Shown here: positions 24,010 to 35,972 of the stretch, in pieces | Layout: every line of letters starts with the position of its first letter | How positions within the stretch are numbered: position 1 is the stretch's first letter | Assembly: GCA_022393335.1 (NCBI GenBank) | Contig: JAJEKB010021497.1 | Span: forward strand, 1-64,000 | Direction of reading: 5' to 3' | Source: Macrotrachela quadricornifera | Lineage: Eukaryota > Rotifera > Eurotatoria > Philodinida > Philodinidae | DNA length: 64,000 bases | Notes under the pieces: generated by a model | What the model was told of the DNA's origin: nothing | The model's input: only the letters and a program-made list of their open reading frames with translations | The model's database searches: none | Position numbers and translations under genes: made by a program

Positions 24010-27000
24010 TTAAGAACGACTTCCATCATCGACACCTGATGTTGTTGAATATGGCATATAAAATCCATTTGTAAGCATATGTGTTTGTGATTGTTGCTGT
24101 GACCAACGAGGGTTTGATATGAGATTGTTTCCTGAAGATAATGTAGAAGACCCTTGGGATTGTGTGGTTGTAGACCATTGTGATGGTAGTGTATCAAGTT
24201 TATTACCATGTGATATTATAGCTGGATCTGTCCACGGTAAATTTATCCAACGATCATTTGATGGTACTAATATTAAAAATTTAATCAAGAGAAATAATTA
24301 TTTTGTTGATCTTACAATTATTTGTGGTCACTGTATTATTAGATGAATAAGTATTATTTATTGGTTGTGAATATTGTGATGTTTCTCTTGATGGAATCCG
24401 CTGTTGTTGTTGTTGTTGAATTTGACTTGAAAAATCTAAATGATTTGAAATCGATGATGGATATTGTTGATTACCATTCCACATTTGTTGAGGTGATGTG
24501 CCATCTAAATTTTGAAGAACTATTTAAATAATTATTCTATTCAAATAAATATTTACTAAATGGAAGTGGATATCTTGATTGTTTTTGAGGTGTTGTGGGT
24601 TGCTCATGATAATGATGATATTGCTGTTGTTGTTGTGGTGGTGGTTGTTGTTGGTGTTGCTGATGTTGCATCATCCAAGATAGATTATTTGTTGTAGAAG
24701 TATGTTGAGAAGATGAATATCCATATAAATTTGACATTGGACGATATGACAGAGATGTTTGTGATGGTAATGGTCGTCGTTCATCTTCAATATCAGATGC
24801 AAGTGCTGACATAAATAAACTACAAGGATCGAAACCTATAAAATATTGATTAAAATAAATATTTTTAATTAAAAAAAAAATTTTTTTTGTTTACCAAGTT
24901 CATCATTTTCTTGTGTTTGTGAATAAGATGTATTATCAAGATGATTTTCTAATTAAAAATAAAAAATAAATAAAATAAATAAAATAATATTTTATTTTAC
25001 CAATTAATCTCTTTTCAATATCTCGTAAATCATGATCAATTCCATTAATTAATGGTCGTTGAGACTGTTGATTATTTTCATTATTACCAAATAAAAGTGA
25101 ATGTATAGATGGACCATTCGAACTAAATAATTTATATTCAGGTAATTGATCAAAATTTTTCACTGTATTAGTAGTTGGAATATCATTTAATCGAATATCT
25201 TTTGATGAATTTATTATATTTGAAATAGATGATGATACGAGATTATTATTATTTGAATAAAACATTCCTGATTCATCTGGCCAATTAGTTGATGGTAAAA
25301 TATTATATGTTTGAGTTTGTGCTCGTAATGATGGATCATGTTCAGATGATGTTTGAGATGATGTTGATGATATATCTGAATCACCATTTAGTGTATCACC
25401 ATTTATGGCAGTTGTACTATTTAAAAGAAAATTTTGTTTAAAAATATATAAAATTAAGAATATTTTTATCTTTAGTTTAGAGGTAAAAATAATGAATTTT
25501 CGGTTTTTTTTTGCATTTCATCTTCTTATCATATAATATATATTGTATGACGTAGTACAAAAAACGCTTTCATCTATTAAGAACAATTCTTTTTATATTT
25601 GACTGATTTAGTTTTAAAATGGATAAAATTCTGAACGACTAATTTTCGATATTGTAAATGAGTTTAGTTATTAATACACAGCGAATTTCTTCGTTTATTT
25701 CATCACATTATATATTAACATTTTATACAATAATACAGAATATTGAGATTAGGATTCTTTAGTGGCCATATTTGATTATTTATAAACTACATAAAATTTC
25801 CTTTTATATGATGCTAATCATATTTTTCAATTATTTGTTTATATGAATTTCACCATTATCTAATTGTATGTTGATTAATCATGCATTATAATTGTTTGGT
25901 AATTTTCAGTGATGACATGTCATCATTAATCATTCGTATAACGACTTTTCAAAAACCTTTAAATTTCATTTCTTTTTATTAATTAATAGGATTCATACGT
26001 TTGTGATTTGTTATTATGTAGTTTATATGATCTTATTTGTAGTATAGAAAATCAGTCGTTTAGAATTTTGTTCATGATGAAAAGATTAAATGTAAAAAAT
26101 AAACCCTTCATTTGTTATATCCTATCCATTACTTCAGATTCGATATTTTTCTTTAAATTATACATTGAATATTTACCTCATAAATGTATTATTATTATAA
26201 CCATTTAATGTAGTATTAATATTATTTGTTTCATCACCTGATTCTAAATCTGAATGTCCATTAGTTACATTAGATGTTGGCATTGTTGTATTAGAGTTAT
26301 TTGTTGTTGTCGTTGTTTGTAATAATGGTATTGGTCCTTTTCGTTTTTGTGATAATTCATTTTTATTACTAAATAAATTCGAAAATTTTAAAATTAAATA
26401 TTTTCAATAAAATAAACTAAAATAAAATAAAATATTTGTACCCATTTTTTGGTGTACTAGATGTTGTTTTATTTGTATACTGTTCCATAAGTTTTCGTTC
26501 ATATTCAAGATGAAGACCTTGTTGCATTTGTTCTTTAGTAAAACTTGCTAATGGATCACCTGGTTCATGTAAATAAAGGCAATCTGCTTTTTGGCATGAT
26601 GCACCTTTTAAATATCGACTACAATATTTCGTTGTACCTAATGTTGCTTTCAATGTTCGACCATCAACATGATAATTACATAAAGATTGTATAGCACGTA
26701 AAGCTTCTTCTGACCGTGAATATGTTATATATACACATATAGAATTTAATTGTCCATTATGTGCTGGTGATGTAACTAATTTAACTATTTTACCATATTT
26801 ACCAAAATGATCGTTACGTCTTAATAATTCAGTATCAGCTAAACGTGATGGAAGACCATTAACAAATACAAGATTACGTTGAACGACTCTGAAATTCAAT
26901 TTGAAAAATTTAACAAGTAAAAATTAAAGAAATATTCTACCGAAGATTTGCTAAATGTTTTCGACTTTCAGTTATTTTTGGTTTTTTATTTGATTCTTTT

Positions 27001-27831
27001 AATTTTCTATCACGTTTTACTTGTTGAATTCTAAAATAGAAAAAATAAATTAATAAGAATTTTTAAACACATCAAAATTTATTAATATTTACTCTTCTTC
27101 GCTTAATGGTTTAAATTGTGCTGGATTCTCACTGTATGGCTAAAATAAATAATTTATTAAATATTTCTTTTTTTGATTAAATATTCATGATCAACTTAAC
27201 CTTTCAAGTAGAAACAATATATATATATATACAAAAAAGATAGTATTTTTTTGTCAGCTTAATCAACAAAACTATGCAATTAGAATCAGTTCGTTGAAAC
27301 ATAACGGATAACATTATAGTTGATCTTCTTCATTATAAAAAAAGAATTTCACTTTGTACTATTATTAGTATTAAATAGTGAAACACTTTTTCATTGTAAG
27401 GAATATCTTACTATATATATATATATTCATGATGGACACATTTGCTAGAGGAAATACCTAATTAAAAAAAGTTGATCGTATCTCGTAGTTTTTAGATCAT
27501 CTAATTATTGGTTTTCTATGAAATATAATACATAGAAATTTATCTTACTTTACGACATGCTGGACATAAACCATTTTCATCTGTTCGAATACGATGCCAA
27601 CAAAATCGGCAAATCTAAATAATTTATATAATTAAATTAAGTTTTTTTTTTCTAATCATATTTTTTAACCTGATAACAACATGTACATGGAAAAAAAGTT
27701 AAATCATCAGCTTCAAGCACTTCCAAACATAATGGACACTGTAATAATAAGAAGACAAAAAAATAAAAATGAATAAATTTATTTATTTATATAAATTTCT
27801 TTACTTCAGATGACTCTTGGTCACTGTCCAT
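24010..27831 (-). CDS. CNOT4: CCR4-NOT transcription complex subunit 4 (E3 ubiquitin ligase)
   Basis: Twelve exons join in phase: 27831-27805, 27738-27670, 27614-27549, 27139-27093, 27030-26941, 26888-26442, 26368-26177, 25416-25001, 24948-24895, 24835-24557, 24519-24316 and 24266-24010. Together they make 2148 bp, 715 aa. Residues 10-55 form the C4C4 RING (CPLC, FPCTCCYQICRFCWHRIR, CPAC). A basic linker (NKKPKITESRKHLANLR) precedes an RRM from about residue 104 (NLVFVNGLPSRLADTELL, DGRTLKATLGTTKYC). A C3H zinc finger at about 189-207 (CSRYLKGASCQKADCLYLH) follows, then a long Asn/Ser/Gln-rich tail with polyglutamine runs. CNOT4/Not4 is a ubiquitin ligase of the CCR4-NOT complex, acting in mRNA turnover and ribosome-associated quality control. 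The order and spacing of domains match the family. The start is fixed by the first RING exon being only nine codons in. Intron 7 is unusually long (760 bp). The gene is divergent from the kinesin upstream. Confidence 0.95.
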
Positions 27832-28383
27832 GATAAATTTTTTATAAGAAGTTTTTTTCAATAATTAAATCTATAAGATATGATCATGTAAATTGCACTA
27901 TCGTGCTACTATTTCTCAACAAAAATGTAATAGAAGAAAAGAAAGAAAAAACGAGACTAACTAATTCTGTTTCTCCTGGCGTCATTTTTCTTTTTTTTTG
28001 TTCTTATTTATCGATTTATTGGTATAATAGATTAACCTATCAAAGACTTTATTAAAAAAATATCTTTTAATTAAAATAATATTTTTTAAAAATATTTAAA
28101 TAAAATCTAAAGTTTTTATTCCAATTATATATTAAAAAAAATAAAACAAAAAAAATCTGCTAGCGACATCTATTTCAATAAAAAGATATTTAAAAACTTT
28201 TTATAAAATTTTTTAATAATAAAAAAAAGAATTTTATTGATTAAAATATATAAATTTTAAAATAATAAAATATGTTTTCAACAAGCGCGAGCATGATCCT
28301 TTGTCCTAGTGAAATTCTTTGTCTCTTGAAATCGTTTTTTCTTCTTGCTGCCTATGTGCGCATGTATTTCAGTTTCCGATAAA
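27832..28383. promoter_or_regulatory. Shared upstream region of CNOT4 and the kinesin gene
   Basis: 552 bp separate the two divergent start codons, so both promoters must lie here or in the first introns. It is AT-rich with long A and T runs and has no clear TATA-to-start geometry. A short less AT-rich patch (ACAAGCGCGAGC) lies near 28278. A bidirectional promoter is inferred from layout only. Confidence 0.5.
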
Positions 28384-31300
28384 ATGGAACTGGCAAATTC
28401 TAATAAGGAAATTGCAAGTTGTGTTAAAGCTGCTGTTCGGTAAGTAAATTTCTTTTATTAAAATCAATTTCATAAAAATTTTATTAGTGTTCGTCCATTA
28501 TCAAATAATGAAAAACAAGATTTATGTCAAACATGTGTTGAAGTAGAACGAAGAACGAATGAAATTATTTTAGCTAATAGTACAGCTTTTACATTTGATC
28601 ATGTATTTTTATCAGAAATAAATCAAGAAGATCTTTATCGTGAGTGTGTTTACGATATGATTGAAGGATGTTTTCAAGGTTATAGTGCATCTGTACTTGC
28701 TTATGGACAAACTGGTTCTGGGTATTTAATATAAAAAGAAACTGTTTTTATTTGTAAAGATTTATTTTATTTTATATATAGAAAAACTTTTACTATGGGT
28801 AGTGGAATTGAATATATGGATCCGTCTAAAGAAGGTATTTTACCACGTGCCATTATGCATATATTTCAACGATGTCGAAATTGTGAACTTGAAGCAGAAA
28901 CAAAAGGAATTGATCTACCAAAATATGTAGTCTCATGTCAATTTATTGAAGTAAATGATTGAATAAATTTATTTTTATTGATTTTCTTTTTACAATAGAT
29001 TTATAATGAAAATATTTATGATTTATTCAATAAAGAAAATATCGATTTTCGTTTACAAAAAAATTCTGATAAACATGTAGTATTTGAAAATAGTAATGGC
29101 GAAATAGCAGTGACGAATATTACAACAAGATTTGTTACAACTGCACAAGAGGTTTGTTATTCAGTTTATTGAAATTATCATCATGAAATTTAAGTACCTT
29201 GATGTTAAATAAAGTAAATTTTGATAGGAAATAAAAATACTATCTCGGTACAATATAATTTCATGTACACATATCAAAGCTTTGCATAATGATAAAGTGG
29301 AATAAACAACTATAGGTCTCAAAAGTTTAGATCAAGAAAGATAAAGTTTCTCTTATCGACACAATTGAGAAATAAAACGTGTGAGAGCAGAATATAAGAA
29401 ACATATTCCATATAGGTTGATCAATAGTAGCAAGTCATACGGTAAGTGTGAGGTTCAATTCAAAACATATATTCTATCTATCGAATTCCGCAAAAATTTA
29501 CGATAGATATCGGTATTTTTTTGTATTTCTAGACACTCGAGTGTTTAAGAGAGGGTGCTCTTAGTCGAACAACAGCAGCAACACGTATGAATAGTGTATC
29601 AAGTCGATCACATGCCATATTTACAGTTAATTTACAATTTGAACGTGCTGTTTCATCAGTATTTATAAATAAAATTAATTTTTAATATGTAAATTATTTT
29701 TGTGTTTATAAATTTAGACATCAAATTCAAATTTACGTGAACAAATTCGTGCTAAAATCCATTTTGTTGATTTAGCTGGTTCAGAAAGTTTAAAACGAAC
29801 AGGTGCAACAGGTCAACGTGCTAAAGAAGGAATTAGTATTAATAGTGGTTTGGTTCGTATTAAAATAAGATTTTCTTCTTATCAATTACAAATATTATTT
29901 ATTTTTTTTAGCTTGTTCTTGGTAATGTTATATCAGTCTTAGGTGATCCAATGAAAAAAGGAGCACATGTGCCATATCGTGATTCAAAATTAACTCGTTT
30001 ATTACAAGATTCATTAGGTGGTAATAGGTAAAATAAAACTTTATATTTATTTAATATAGAATAATTTCGTTTATTTTTTTGATTTTAATAGTCGAACATT
30101 AATGATAGCTTGTATTTCTCCGGTTGATCGTGATTTTTCTGAAACAAAAAGTACACTTAATTATGCTCAACGTGCACGTAATATTCGTAATCGTGTTAAA
30201 GTAAATCAAGATAAACATAGTAGACAAATAATACAATTACAAATGGAAATTGAACGTTTGCGTACATTAGTTGATAAAAATGAACATTTAACATCAGTAA
30301 AATAACAATTTTTTTTTCTTATTAAAAAATTTCAAAAAAAAATTTTTTTAGGCTGAATTTGATCAAGGAAATACTACTAATGCATTGAATCAAGAACTTG
30401 AACGTATACGTTCATATGTATATACAATACAACGATCAATAAATGAAACAAATACAGTATCACAAACATTAAAACATGATTTAAAATTAATTCGAGATCA
30501 TCGACAAAATAATGATATGATATTTGATTATGATCAAATGTTAAATCAATGTTTATCAAAAAGTGATGAAATTTTGTAAGACAAATAAGAGTTTTTATTT
30601 AATATGATTTATGGTTTTTTTTTTTGAATAATTATAGATCTCGATTATCACGTATGAATGATGTTAGTAATGTACTACGCAAACGTAGTCCAATGTCAAT
30701 TCGTCGAAAAAGTCGTTTATCAACAAGTAAGTAGAACTTAGAAATTTATTAAATAGATCTGATAAATAGATTCGTTGCTTAATGAAAGGTGTTCAATAAT
30801 ATCAGACCTTAGATTATGATATTTTATATGTCTTATTCGATCATTTCACTAAGAAATATATTGTAATCACAGATATAGAATATTGTGACGACGTAATATT
30901 TCAAACTCAACTTGTGACATATAGGAAAATGATTTAGATTTTGATTATGTTCTGAAAAATGAATTCGATGCAACATTACAGTAATCCTGACATATTTATT
31001 CGTCCGATAGATGTTTAATGCTGATCCGAGATTTATTCGTACCTTATGAAAAAATATTTTTCATTATTAGATTGCTTCTGAACTAGATGTATGCTCAAAG
31101 TTTTTTCAGTCTTTCTGAATCATCGTATACAATATTTATTTCCATTAATTCTAGCTAAAAATTATCTAATTTAGTTAAGGTTTATACTACTAATAAAACA
31201 GTTGATACTGAATAATAACGCAAACTTTGAACATACTTACTTTTGGAAACTCATTCGTACATTGGATGTATACTGTCACATATTACGATAGCATATTTAT

Positions 31301-34300
31301 AATAAATGTGAAAGTCAAATGATAAAGATAATTTATTTTTTTTTTAAAAATATATCAGATCGATTAAATTTATTTTAAACTTTATCAATTTAGGATCATT
31401 TTCAGCTGAACAACCATTATCCCTTGAATTTGGCCAAAGTTTATCTGGTTCTGATGATTTACAACCATGTATCGAAGATATTCGTCTTGAAATAGATCGT
31501 CTTCGACGTGAAGAACAATTACTTCGTGAAAGGTTTATATATTATAATATTTCTATAAGAAATAATTTTTTTTTAATGATTAATCGATTATTTTTAGTGG
31601 TTCAGCAAAATCAAATCGTATTGGTGTTAGTACTATTCCAGGTTCTCCTCAAGAACCACATGAAATTATTGCACAACGAAAAACTGAATCTATTTATACT
31701 TTATCAACAAATCCATCATCTGATCCAATTGATAATCGATCAAATATGCCAATAATTGAAGAACAAGAAAATATCATTAATAGTGAAGATGATGATGAAC
31801 AAGTACAACTACCTGTTGATGATGATATTGAAACTGAATGTAAATTTTAAAAACGGAATAATCTTTTTATTTTATTTATATTCGAGTCTTTTTAGCTGAT
31901 GTACAAGAAGAAAAATTAGTAATAATTACAACAGAAATTAATGCAAAACAAAAATGTCTTGAAATGCTTGAAAATGCACGTAAACGTAGTGATTTAATAC
32001 GTCAACGATATGAAGAACGTATAAAAGCTCTTTCAGAACGTATACAAAGTGCTGAAGATGAAAAACAAGCAGCTGTAACAAAATTAAGTAAAAATAAATG
32101 ATAAATTGATTTAAATTGATTTATTTTCTTATAAAAAAAATTTAGATACCGTATCACGTGAACAACATAATATTGAAGAATTAAAATTAGCAAGACGTGA
32201 TTATGAAGAAAAAATTCGTCGATTAGAAATTGAAAATAATGAATTATCAACATTACGTGCACAATATACTGTTTGTTTAAAAGATGGAGAATATTATAAA
32301 AAGGAATTAGCTAAACATACAAATGAATTAAAAGATTTACGTAAAATAAAAGTTCAATTAACACGTGAATTACGACAAGAATTTACTCGACATAAACAAG
32401 CTGAACAAGCTAAAGCAAGAGAAATTGCTACACTTAAACGAGTATATTCTTTTAAATTAAAAAGAAAATATGTCAGATCTTTCTTTTTTTCGTTTTGATA
32501 GACACAAATGCAAAAAGAAAATGAAATTCGAACATTACGTGCTCAACATAAACAAAAAGAAATGATTCTTAAACGTAAACAAGAAGAAGTAAGATATATA
32601 GATAAGATACCTATTATGTTATTTTATTGCATCGAATATATATTTTTTTGGTATATGATGGATAGCACCATGCAGTTATAATACAATTTTATCATCTGGA
32701 AAAAAAATCATCTTTTTAAAAACATTCTTTTCAGTGACTTTCTGTGAAAACTACATATCAAGTAGAACCTGCATTGAAACAGTAGTCAATCTATCAAAAA
32801 TTCGATAAACCGTTTGTAATAAGATGTAATATAGCATTTTTCGAATAGAAATGCTTCCTCACGAATGTCCTCTGTTCGATCATTACAAAAGGATTTAAGG
32901 GTACCTCCTCTTTTTTAATCATACATAGAGCACACCAAATAATGAGGTCATGTTTGAGAAAAAATTTTTTACAGAAGGTCTTTGTGGAGGTTTCCATAGA
33001 GTCTTACCCTGTCACTGTACGATCCCATCAAATTTTGTCCCAATGGACTGAGAATTTTTTTTTGTAGATACCTACGAATATATCTCAAAGGTAGTTTTGA
33101 ACTTTTTCGTAAATTTTACTTTCTTTTTGTTTTTTTTTCAAAAAGATATTTAGAGATTTTCTCAGAAGTCGATTTTCTGAGCTTTGTAAACCCTATATCT
33201 CTGGTGGAGAAGTCAAAAACGAAAATTATCTGTGAAGAATAGATCTAAATACCTGTGGTAAATATTTCAGACTGATCGAACGAAATTAGAGGGTAGTTGT
33301 CCTTGGGACAAATCATCGCTATGGATGAAAAACTGAAAATAATTTTCGAAAGTCAAAAGTTTGTTTTTTAGCAATTTATGAACTATCTGTTATGGAGATT
33401 TCTTTCACTTCGTATTAGAGTAAAATTTGTGCAATTTTTAGTGTACCCGCTTCTCGTTAAAGTCGAATAAAAAAATAACGATAGATCGAATTGAGATCGT
33501 TCAAGCGCAGATCAAAAGGACAACAATCAATCTATCTTTAAACCACATAAACAAATTTTTTTTTCCAGCTTTTCTCAAAAATGAGGGGAAGGGTACCTTT
33601 AAGTATTCTGAAACAATACTTGTCCGAGATTGAGATAGTAGAAGAGCACTAAAAAAGCTTAATTGTTATTAATGACGAATTTGACATTTAATTTTTATCA
33701 TTCCGATATGAGAGATTATTTAGAGTAACAAATTTGAGAAACGTGCATCAGATATACATATTTCAAAGTGTTTTGAAAGTCTTTTCATCAGAAAATTAAT
33801 CGTAACAAAATTAACATTGTTGAAAACATATTGAGAAGTTTCTGTAAGCTGTATTCGAAGAAAAAAAATGATTGTCTTAATATCAAATATTTATAAATTG
33901 TTTCGCAGAGTCGTAACTGACTCGATTCAGCTAGTTTGATAAATTATTTCTATTGATGAAAATCAATAACGAAAAATGATTCGAAATAAAATTTTTTTTT
34001 ATTTCAATAAAAACTCTAAAACTCATTTTAAAGACATTTTTTCAAAAGAATACTAGTATGCTTCGAAAGTATCTTCAGACCAACTGGTCCAAATCATTTA
34101 CTATATTGTTATGTGTCTCATGACTTGTTTTGATCTCCTTCTAATAAAAGCTCAACAAAAATAATTATATTGACCTTTAATATTTTTAATTCAAAATTTT
34201 TCTAGGTGCATTTATTACGACGTCAAATGCGTTCAACTCGAATGCGTAAAACTACAAAAGAAATGGCTGCACATTTTGCTGCTATTCAACAAGGGGTATA

Positions 34301-35053
34301 TTAAATAAATTTTTTTTGGTTTTCTTATTTCAATATAAATATTCATAGATTACAAATGCAATTCGTCGTCGAAAACTTGTTTCTGGTATTAATCGTGATA
34401 TGAATACATTAATTGAAAATCGTGAACGTGCTAGTCGTAAACGTGAACGATATTGTAAACGATTAAGTAATGCTATTGTTGCTAATACACAACCACCTGA
34501 AGATCCAACATGCACACCATTACGTGAATCAATAACTAAATTAGAAAGTACAATAGCTTATCTTAATTCAGAAATTTCATCATGTCAACAAGTATTAATG
34601 ACTTATGATGATGAAGAACATACAAGTGATATAATACAAGGACCTGATCCACAATTAATTGTTGATTGTGTTACAGATACTGATGAACTTCGATATTTAT
34701 TAACAAAACTTATTGAACAAACTATTGAAAAAGTTTGTAAATTCTTTTGTTTTTTTTTTTAATAAATAATCCATATTTCTTTCTTTTTCTTTTCATAGGG
34801 TTTTGAAGCTGATGAAGCAAATGAATTAATGTCATATGTTGATTTAGTTGAAACAATTCTTGTTAAAAAAGAAGATATTAAACCAACAGCAGCACGTATT
34901 AAAAGAGCCATTAGAAATACTTGTCAAGATGATTCAATGGATACAACACCTATTCCAGAAGAATCACCAATATCAACAACAATGGTACTTAGACCATTAT
35001 CTAATACTTCAAATTTATCTAGTTATCAAACTGAGCCAATGTGTGCTGATTAA
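28384..35053 (+). CDS. Kinesin-4 family motor, KIF21-like, without WD40 repeats
   Basis: Eighteen exons join in phase: 28384-28439, 28488-28721, 28782-28950, 28999-29151, 29533-29658, 29718-29852, 29912-30027, 30092-30296, 30352-30575, 30638-30726, 31394-31532, 31598-31839, 31896-32087, 32146-32441, 32502-32588, 34206-34295, 34349-34732 and 34799-35053. The CDS is 3192 bp, 1063 aa. The N-terminal motor domain (about 1-365) has the P-loop GQTGSGKT near residue 95, switch I NSVSSRSH, switch II DLAGSE and the [19 protein letters not shown] motif. A neck and coiled coils follow ([20 protein letters not shown], then [16 protein letters not shown] and [15 protein letters not shown]), matching KIF21/KIF4-type stalks. 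KIF21 proteins move on and restrain growth of microtubules; KIF21A/B carry C-terminal WD40 repeats, which are absent here. Introns 10 and 15 are long (667 and 1617 bp); intron 15 holds a candidate mobile element. Alpha-tubulin, the track protein, is the next gene on the same strand. Confidence 0.92.
32899..33598. mobile_element. Candidate TTAA-flanked short element in kinesin intron 15
   Basis: TTAA at 32895-32898 and at 33599-33602 flank a 700-bp segment. Its ends are related inverted sequences: the left begins GGGTACCTCCTCTTTTTT and the right, read inward, begins AGGTACCCTTCCCCTCATTT. A TTAA duplication with short inverted ends is the signature of piggyBac-type insertions. No coding frame for a transposase is visible. 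TTAA is frequent in AT-rich DNA, so the flanks alone are weak evidence; the inverted ends are the main support. Confidence 0.45.
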
Positions 35054-35972
35054 TATTATCTATTTCTCTTATTTCTTGTGCATATTTCCTTATTTGTGTG
35101 TGAATATACATTATTATAGTATAAATATAATTCCATCATATACGACCATGTATATATAGAATACATTAGTATAAAATTATTTTATTGAAATAACAACATT
35201 TTTTTTCTTTAAATTAATAAAGAACATTTATACGAATATAATTTATATGTATATAATATTGATTCAACTACTCTTTTATTGTTTGTATTTACATGATTTA
35301 AATTTCGAAAAAAATTTCTATGAAACGATTGAAGATCATGTGCAAAATAAAACAGTATTCAATGGTGCTTTGTCAACACGTAGTAGCAATAGCTTATTTA
35401 AACAATAAGAAACAGAAAATATAACATTTCCTGTATTTGTTATTTTAGGGTATTTTTCTTATTAATACTCTTGTAATAGATGACAAGTATCATGAATTTC
35501 TCTATGTTATCTCCAATCTTCTGTTTTGCTGTTAAATATATAACAATATGATTCTTATTACCATATTTTCTTGATGATGGTAGATTTATGTTCAGCAGTT
35601 ATACATGCTTTTGAATGTGCTGACAATATTTATACAATGAGAAAATTGAACTCGACTTTATTCTCTGAGAATTATTGTTATCTAACAGGACTTTTCGATA
35701 GAACGAGATATTCATATTTTTAATTTTTATTTAATAATTTATTATTTGAAAAGGACAGTTACTTTCTGCATGAAAAATATATTGATATTTATCTACGAAA
35801 TTTTTTTTATCATTCATTTGTGTCCTATTTTCATATCATGGATGAGAGATTTTGTATATTCAATGGAGTGTGACGAAGAGATATAGGTCAAATTGAACAT
35901 AAAAGTTCATTTTTTACCTTTTCATATTCGAAAAATACAAACGTGTGATTTAGCTCTTTAACGAAACCTAAA
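35054..35972. other. Kinesin 3' region and alpha-tubulin upstream region
   Basis: No open frame of note. It should hold the kinesin 3' UTR on the left and the alpha-tubulin promoter and 5' UTR on the right. I see no named promoter element. Confidence 0.5.
35216..35221 (+). terminator. Possible kinesin polyadenylation signal
   Basis: AATAAA about 163 bp past the kinesin stop codon, after a T-rich run. It is the first exact hexamer I noticed on this strand. Confidence 0.4.

Noticed and set aside
26008..26208. 66-codon plus-strand open frame
   Set aside because: It lies inside the long CNOT4 intron and shows no coding character.
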